From Zizania palustris (Eukaryota > Streptophyta > Magnoliopsida > Poales > Poaceae): a stretch of DNA of 64,000 bases. The stretch is from positions 51,904,289 through 51,968,288 of the forward strand of contig JAAALK010000286.1 of assembly GCA_019279435.1 (NCBI GenBank), written 5' to 3'. The number at the start of each line of letters is the position of its first letter. Positions within the stretch are counted from its first letter, which is position 1. Of the stretch, positions 60,115 through 64,000 are shown in pieces. Both the position numbers and the translations under genes were made by a program. The notes under the pieces were generated by a model. It saw only the letters and a list, made by a program, of their open reading frames with translations. It searched no databases and was not told the origin of the DNA.

Positions 60115-60330
60115 GGTCTGTTTGGTTCCTTTAGGGACTAAACTAAATTTTAGTCTTCTTTTTTTTATAGGACTAAACTTTAGTCCCTCATTGTTTGGTT
60201 CTAAGGATTAAAGGAGAGTAAGGACTGAGAGGTAAGTAGCACTTTTAGTTTCTTTTAGTCCTCATGTTTAGCAATTTAGGGAATAAAGTTTAGGGACTAA
60301 ACTTTAGCAGCCCCAAACCAAACAGTCCCT
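60115..60330. mobile_element. MITE with GGTCTGTTTGG / CCAAACAGTCCC ends
   Basis: The ends are inverted relatives. The interior repeats GGGACTAAACTTTAG and TTTAGTCC motifs, similar to 49231-49590. Confidence 0.7.
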
Positions 60331-61126
60331 TGTAAGTTACCATTGGTTGTGGCAGGTTGGTAGTTGGTACGGACGTGTGAGCTAGTGCTATGGCACCATT
60401 TCTTTACAAGCTAGTTTGACTTGCTTGATGAGCCCCTCTCTTTGGCTCTTTGTACACACATGACACGTGCATGCACCCGAACAAAACGGGGAGAAGCGTT
60501 GTACAAGAGCATCTCTCGCTCACCAACTAACCAAAAAGAAAGTAATAAGGACAAATGACTTTCACTAGATGGGCAAGCGATCTTCTGCGATATCGTACGT
60601 AGGTAGCCACGGCACGTCGGCACCCGGCATATCGTACGACGTACTGCTTCGATCTCTGCTCCTAATCTCGCATTTTTCACTCCGGTAGAAGCATGCATGC
60701 ATGTATGCTACCTGATCATGCGCACCAAGAATCCAAGATATATACGTGCATTGCTGAATCAGCTAGCTAACGGAAAGTTGTGATGAGACTGGCGACTTAC
60801 TGGTTACACTTACACTGCAACCTGCAACAACTCGCATCTTTTGGTTCGCCTACTTTGCTGTAGCACTAGTAGAAGAACTAGCTACTGATATGCTTGGCTC
60901 GCGTCTCGCGATCGATTTGATCGGCGTTTGAATGGTAGGTTCGAGAGGAAAAAAACGGCACTGTTGGACGCCGGGGATGGTCAGGTTGTCATTTCACGTC
61001 GAACTCGTTTGGAAAAAGATTATTTAAGTGCGTATTTGATTTGTAGTTAGGATGGTAAGTGTTTTTCTTGTTGTTTTTATTTTTCATATTTCAGGCATAG
61101 CTTTTCTTTCGGGTTTCTTTTTAAGT

Positions 61127-61475
61127 TTAGGAGGTGTTTGAATCATGAGTCTAAAATTTATCCTATGTCACATCGAATGTTTGAACATCAATTTAAAAGA
61201 CTAAATGTAAACTAATTATAAAAATAATTACAGAATCCGAAGATAATCCGCGAGATGAATTTATTAAGCCTAATTAATCTATAATTAGCAAATGTTTACT
61301 TTAGCATCACATTGTCAAATCATGGTATAATTAGGCTCATTAGATTCGTTTCATGAATAATCTACCGATTATGAATGAGTTTTTGTAAATAGTCAACATT
61401 TAATACTCCAAAATAATATCTAAACATTCGATGTGATGGGAACTAAAAATTTAGCCCCCAATCCAAACACCCATT
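61127..61475. mobile_element. Foldback MITE with GGGTGTTTGGAT-type ends
   Basis: Left end GGAGGTGTTTGAATC, right end CCAATCCAAACACCC. Inside, GCCTAATTAATCTATAATTAGC and ATGGTATAATTAGGC-type sequences face each other, with GATTCGTTTCATGAATAATC. The interior blocks (TTAGCATCACATTGTCAAAT, ATTAGATTCGT) are those of a very common rice foldback MITE; 366-640 is a diverged relative. Confidence 0.8.
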
Positions 61476-62363
61476 TAATATTTTTCATGTTTAGCTTGAA
61501 ATTTACCCTATAGATAAGTGTCTAGTTTGTACGTTGAAAATAACAAGAAAAAATAATAGAGTTGTCCCCACGAATTCTATTTCAGTACGTCTGTTGACAG
61601 CATTTGTCACCGGTTCTCGCCAGATGACTCGGTGGTTGAGAGAGCTCGGCTGCCGGCTTGGCCGACACAGGTCACTGTTCGCATGCGTCGCCTCGCCTCA
61701 CCACTTCGGCAAAGCAAGCGGTGAATCGATCGACCGGGCGCGGGATGGGCAAGCGCAACCGAACTGCACGGGCGCGCCGCGCGCGACACGATGGCGTCCT
61801 TGGCGCGTCGCGCGCGCGGACACGGCGCGCCTTTCCGCTGCAACCACCGTGAACGAAGGCGGGGACGGCGGCCGGGCGCGAGTGGTATGGCCTCGACGCG
61901 CGCGCGAGAGAGGCCGACGCACGGCCAGGTGAGAGTGGGAGAGACTTGGCATGGGCGCCGTGCCGGCCGGGCGGTTGGGTTGGATCCTGGCAGTTCGAGT
62001 TTGGCTCGATCCGTCGCGCCGCCGGTCCGTCCTGTTACCTTCTCAAATACTACAAAAATTCTCATTGCAAAAACCTCTCTAGGGTGGCACGTATACCATC
62101 ATCGTGCATAAGCTATACACGCCAAAATGCTTTTGCGTGCGTGTTGTCTTATTGAATTATCTCCGTCAACCAAAGTTATTGGCAAATGGCCGGGCTGATC
62201 GATCGATGCATTGCACTTAACACTGAAACTTTAATATTTTATAAGCATCACTTGTAAAGTTGTGCTGCTGCTACTCAATTATCAATGTTTGCCGTGCTTT
62301 TGAACAGGTCGTGGAATCAATTATTAAGATTTGTCGTGCGTGTCAAAAGGTCTCGTGATGTTC

Positions 62364-62417
62364 TTCATCAGTAGTAGCACCATGACTAATTTCATCAGTA
62401 GTAGCACCATGACTAAT
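62364..62417. repeat. 27-bp tandem duplication
   Basis: TTCATCAGTAGTAGCACCAT plus GACTAAT occurs twice head to tail without a difference. Confidence 0.95.
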
Positions 62418-64000
62418 TGCTTGCACACGACGGTGTGGGCGACGACGGTCGCTATTAAACTTTTTTTATTATATTCGTTTTTTTTAAAAAAAGGTAAGTA
62501 AAATCGGTTTTTGGTTTGGTTTCTAGACATAAAAAGTCGAAAAACGAATACGTTTTTTTATTAAATTAGGATGTAATTTTAATTTTATGTAGCTTATCAA
62601 ATAATAATTTGGACATGTCCACCGGAGGCACTGGTGTGTAGTGAAACCTAAAACGTGACATCAATGTGAAGAGAGGTAGAGGAAGACTAAAATTGACATG
62701 AAAAGAAATAGTAAAAGGTGATTTGAAAGGATGAAATATATCCAAAGATTTATTCATGGATAGGAGTGCTTGAAAAATAACAATTCATGTGCCTGAACCC
62801 TAATTTGTGGTTGGGTTTCAACTCTAGCCTACCTCAACTTGCTTGGGACTGAAAGACTACGTTGTTGTTGTATCGAATAGTGATTTAAAAATCATAGCAT
62901 GTTTGGTTAAAAACCGAATCAAACAGTTTTGTGTTTCTTGTTTTGGTTTTAACAGTCTTAGATCAATGTTCAGTTTAGAAAATTACAAACGCATCCGTGT
63001 GCGGTGCAAGGCAACGCATCGGCCAGGCCAAGGCTCCTCTCAACTCTGGATGCGTCACTGTTAATCACTTCATTACTGCCAGGCGTTTACTGTCTCTCTC
63101 TCCGTGTGTGCGTGTGTGTGTCACACTGTCACGTTACCTTGACCATGTTTTTGTCCGGGTCGACGTCACGAAAAAGATAGCACGCAGCAGTGGTGATGAT
63201 TACGCACCAATTTCACCACGTACTTTGGGTTGAGTAGTGACTCCGTCTCAGTCGTGTACTGCACGATGCTACCAGACACCAGTCTCAGCGTCACGTCCGG
63301 TGACGGTGAAAGAAGCAGAGTATTGTATTACAACGGAATTGCTCCCGCCTTGTTCCACACTTCCACAGCAAAGGCCAAAGGCTTCATCCGTAAATCGCTG
63401 TGATGAGTTAGGGGTTTAGGGCCAGATCTTGCATCCATTGTTCGTTATTAAAGTCTGACAAGGGTAAAAAACAACGATAACCAAATAGTTTTATTGGTTC
63501 GGGAACCCTACATGCAGCGGCAAGGATTACAATCGTGTAGGGTGCACTTGTGAAAAAGGAGAGAGCTTTTTTTTTTTGCTTGCTGCAGTAGCAGGGTAGA
63601 TGTAAGGCGGTGGTGATCAACTGATCATCCTCCGGACGAATGCCAGGTAACAGCAACGACGGCGACGGACGTGTGGCTGACGGTGCAAGCCACTGCAGGT
63701 CTGCCGCTGCCGCCGTTTTTTTATTCCCCGTTCATATCGTCCACCTTTAAATTGTTTTAGCTTATAATATTTGAAATAAAATTTAAATAATAGAACCTGA
63801 TATATATATATATATAGCTACATATTCACGCACCACCACAGCTTGTTCCGTTGTTCGCGAGCAGTTCTTCCTCCTCCTCCTCCTCTTCCTCCGCCTCGCA
63901 TTGCAGGCGACTGAACCAAGGTGACGTGTGTCTCCTCCTCTCTGTTCATCTGTCAGAGTTAAGCCTTCTTGATGGTGGCAGGAGGGTGGTGACTGTCCTT

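Larger units (their letters stand above)
59928..64000. other. Right flank: MITEs, short repeats, possible promoter of the next gene
   Basis: Apart from the elements listed separately, 60340-61100 is mixed sequence without a gene, 61600-62030 is GC-rich with unsupported frames on both strands, and 62100-63700 is mixed. A (TA)n run lies at about 63801-63815, followed by a CT-rich, leader-like stretch (63868-63900) with TTCCTCCTCCTCC, so a plus-strand gene may start just beyond the window. Confidence 0.4.

Noticed and set aside
61534..62111. Possible gene in GC-rich sequence
   Set aside because: Overlapping frames on both strands are Arg/Ala/Pro-rich; no domain, splice structure or start context supports any of them.

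Overview
This is nuclear DNA from a grass, most probably a rice species (Oryza). The genes have many short exons with GT-AG (sometimes GC-AG) introns, the gene families are plant families, and the spaces between genes are packed with MITEs, hAT, Mutator-like, Helitron, LINE and copia-type elements typical of rice euchromatin. From memory only, the order kinesin-12 / strictosidine-synthase-like / ADA2 / OPT7 / plastid L6 recalls the long arm of rice chromosome 3. No database was searched. A run of 100 N (19045-19144) marks an assembly gap.

Layout. 1-1933: MITE-rich flank. 1934-10173 (+): a 21-exon kinesin-12 gene. 10174-13219: non-coding. 13220-13726 (+): a small plant-specific membrane-anchored protein, followed by six 80-bp tandem repeats. 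14955-19044: a broken copy of the 3' end of a strictosidine-synthase-like gene, a degenerate copia element and a repetitive GC-rich block, then the gap. 19918-22473 (-): the intact strictosidine-synthase-like gene. 23870-26183: a hAT-type element with a second hAT-type element nested inside it, each with a perfect 8-bp target duplication. 28135-33350 (-): ADA2 co-activator, 12 exons. 34289-36575 (-): a coiled-coil protein, 5 exons. 39129-39916 (+): TMEM256/DUF423 protein, 5 exons, with a Mutator-like element starting 31 bp after its stop. 42070-42411 (-): an X8-domain fragment. 44151-47689 (-): oligopeptide transporter, probably OPT7. 51602-53074: a Helitron-like element. 53730-57084 (+): plastid ribosomal protein L6 with a tiny LINE insertion in intron 1. 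58176-59913 (-): a 5'-truncated LINE. 59928-64000: MITEs and a possible start of the next gene's promoter.

The genes are unrelated housekeeping and regulatory loci (cell division, chromatin, transport, plastid translation), not an operon or a new multi-gene system. The most informative signals are structural: exact transposon boundaries with target duplications, three GC-AG introns, a 41-bp perfect palindrome inside an intron, a Helitron with a duplicated 5' terminus carrying a coding-like fragment, and a duplicated gene end next to a copia insertion. Exon coordinates were read by eye from splice consensus, reading frame and family similarity; within each multi-exon model the exon lengths sum to whole codons.
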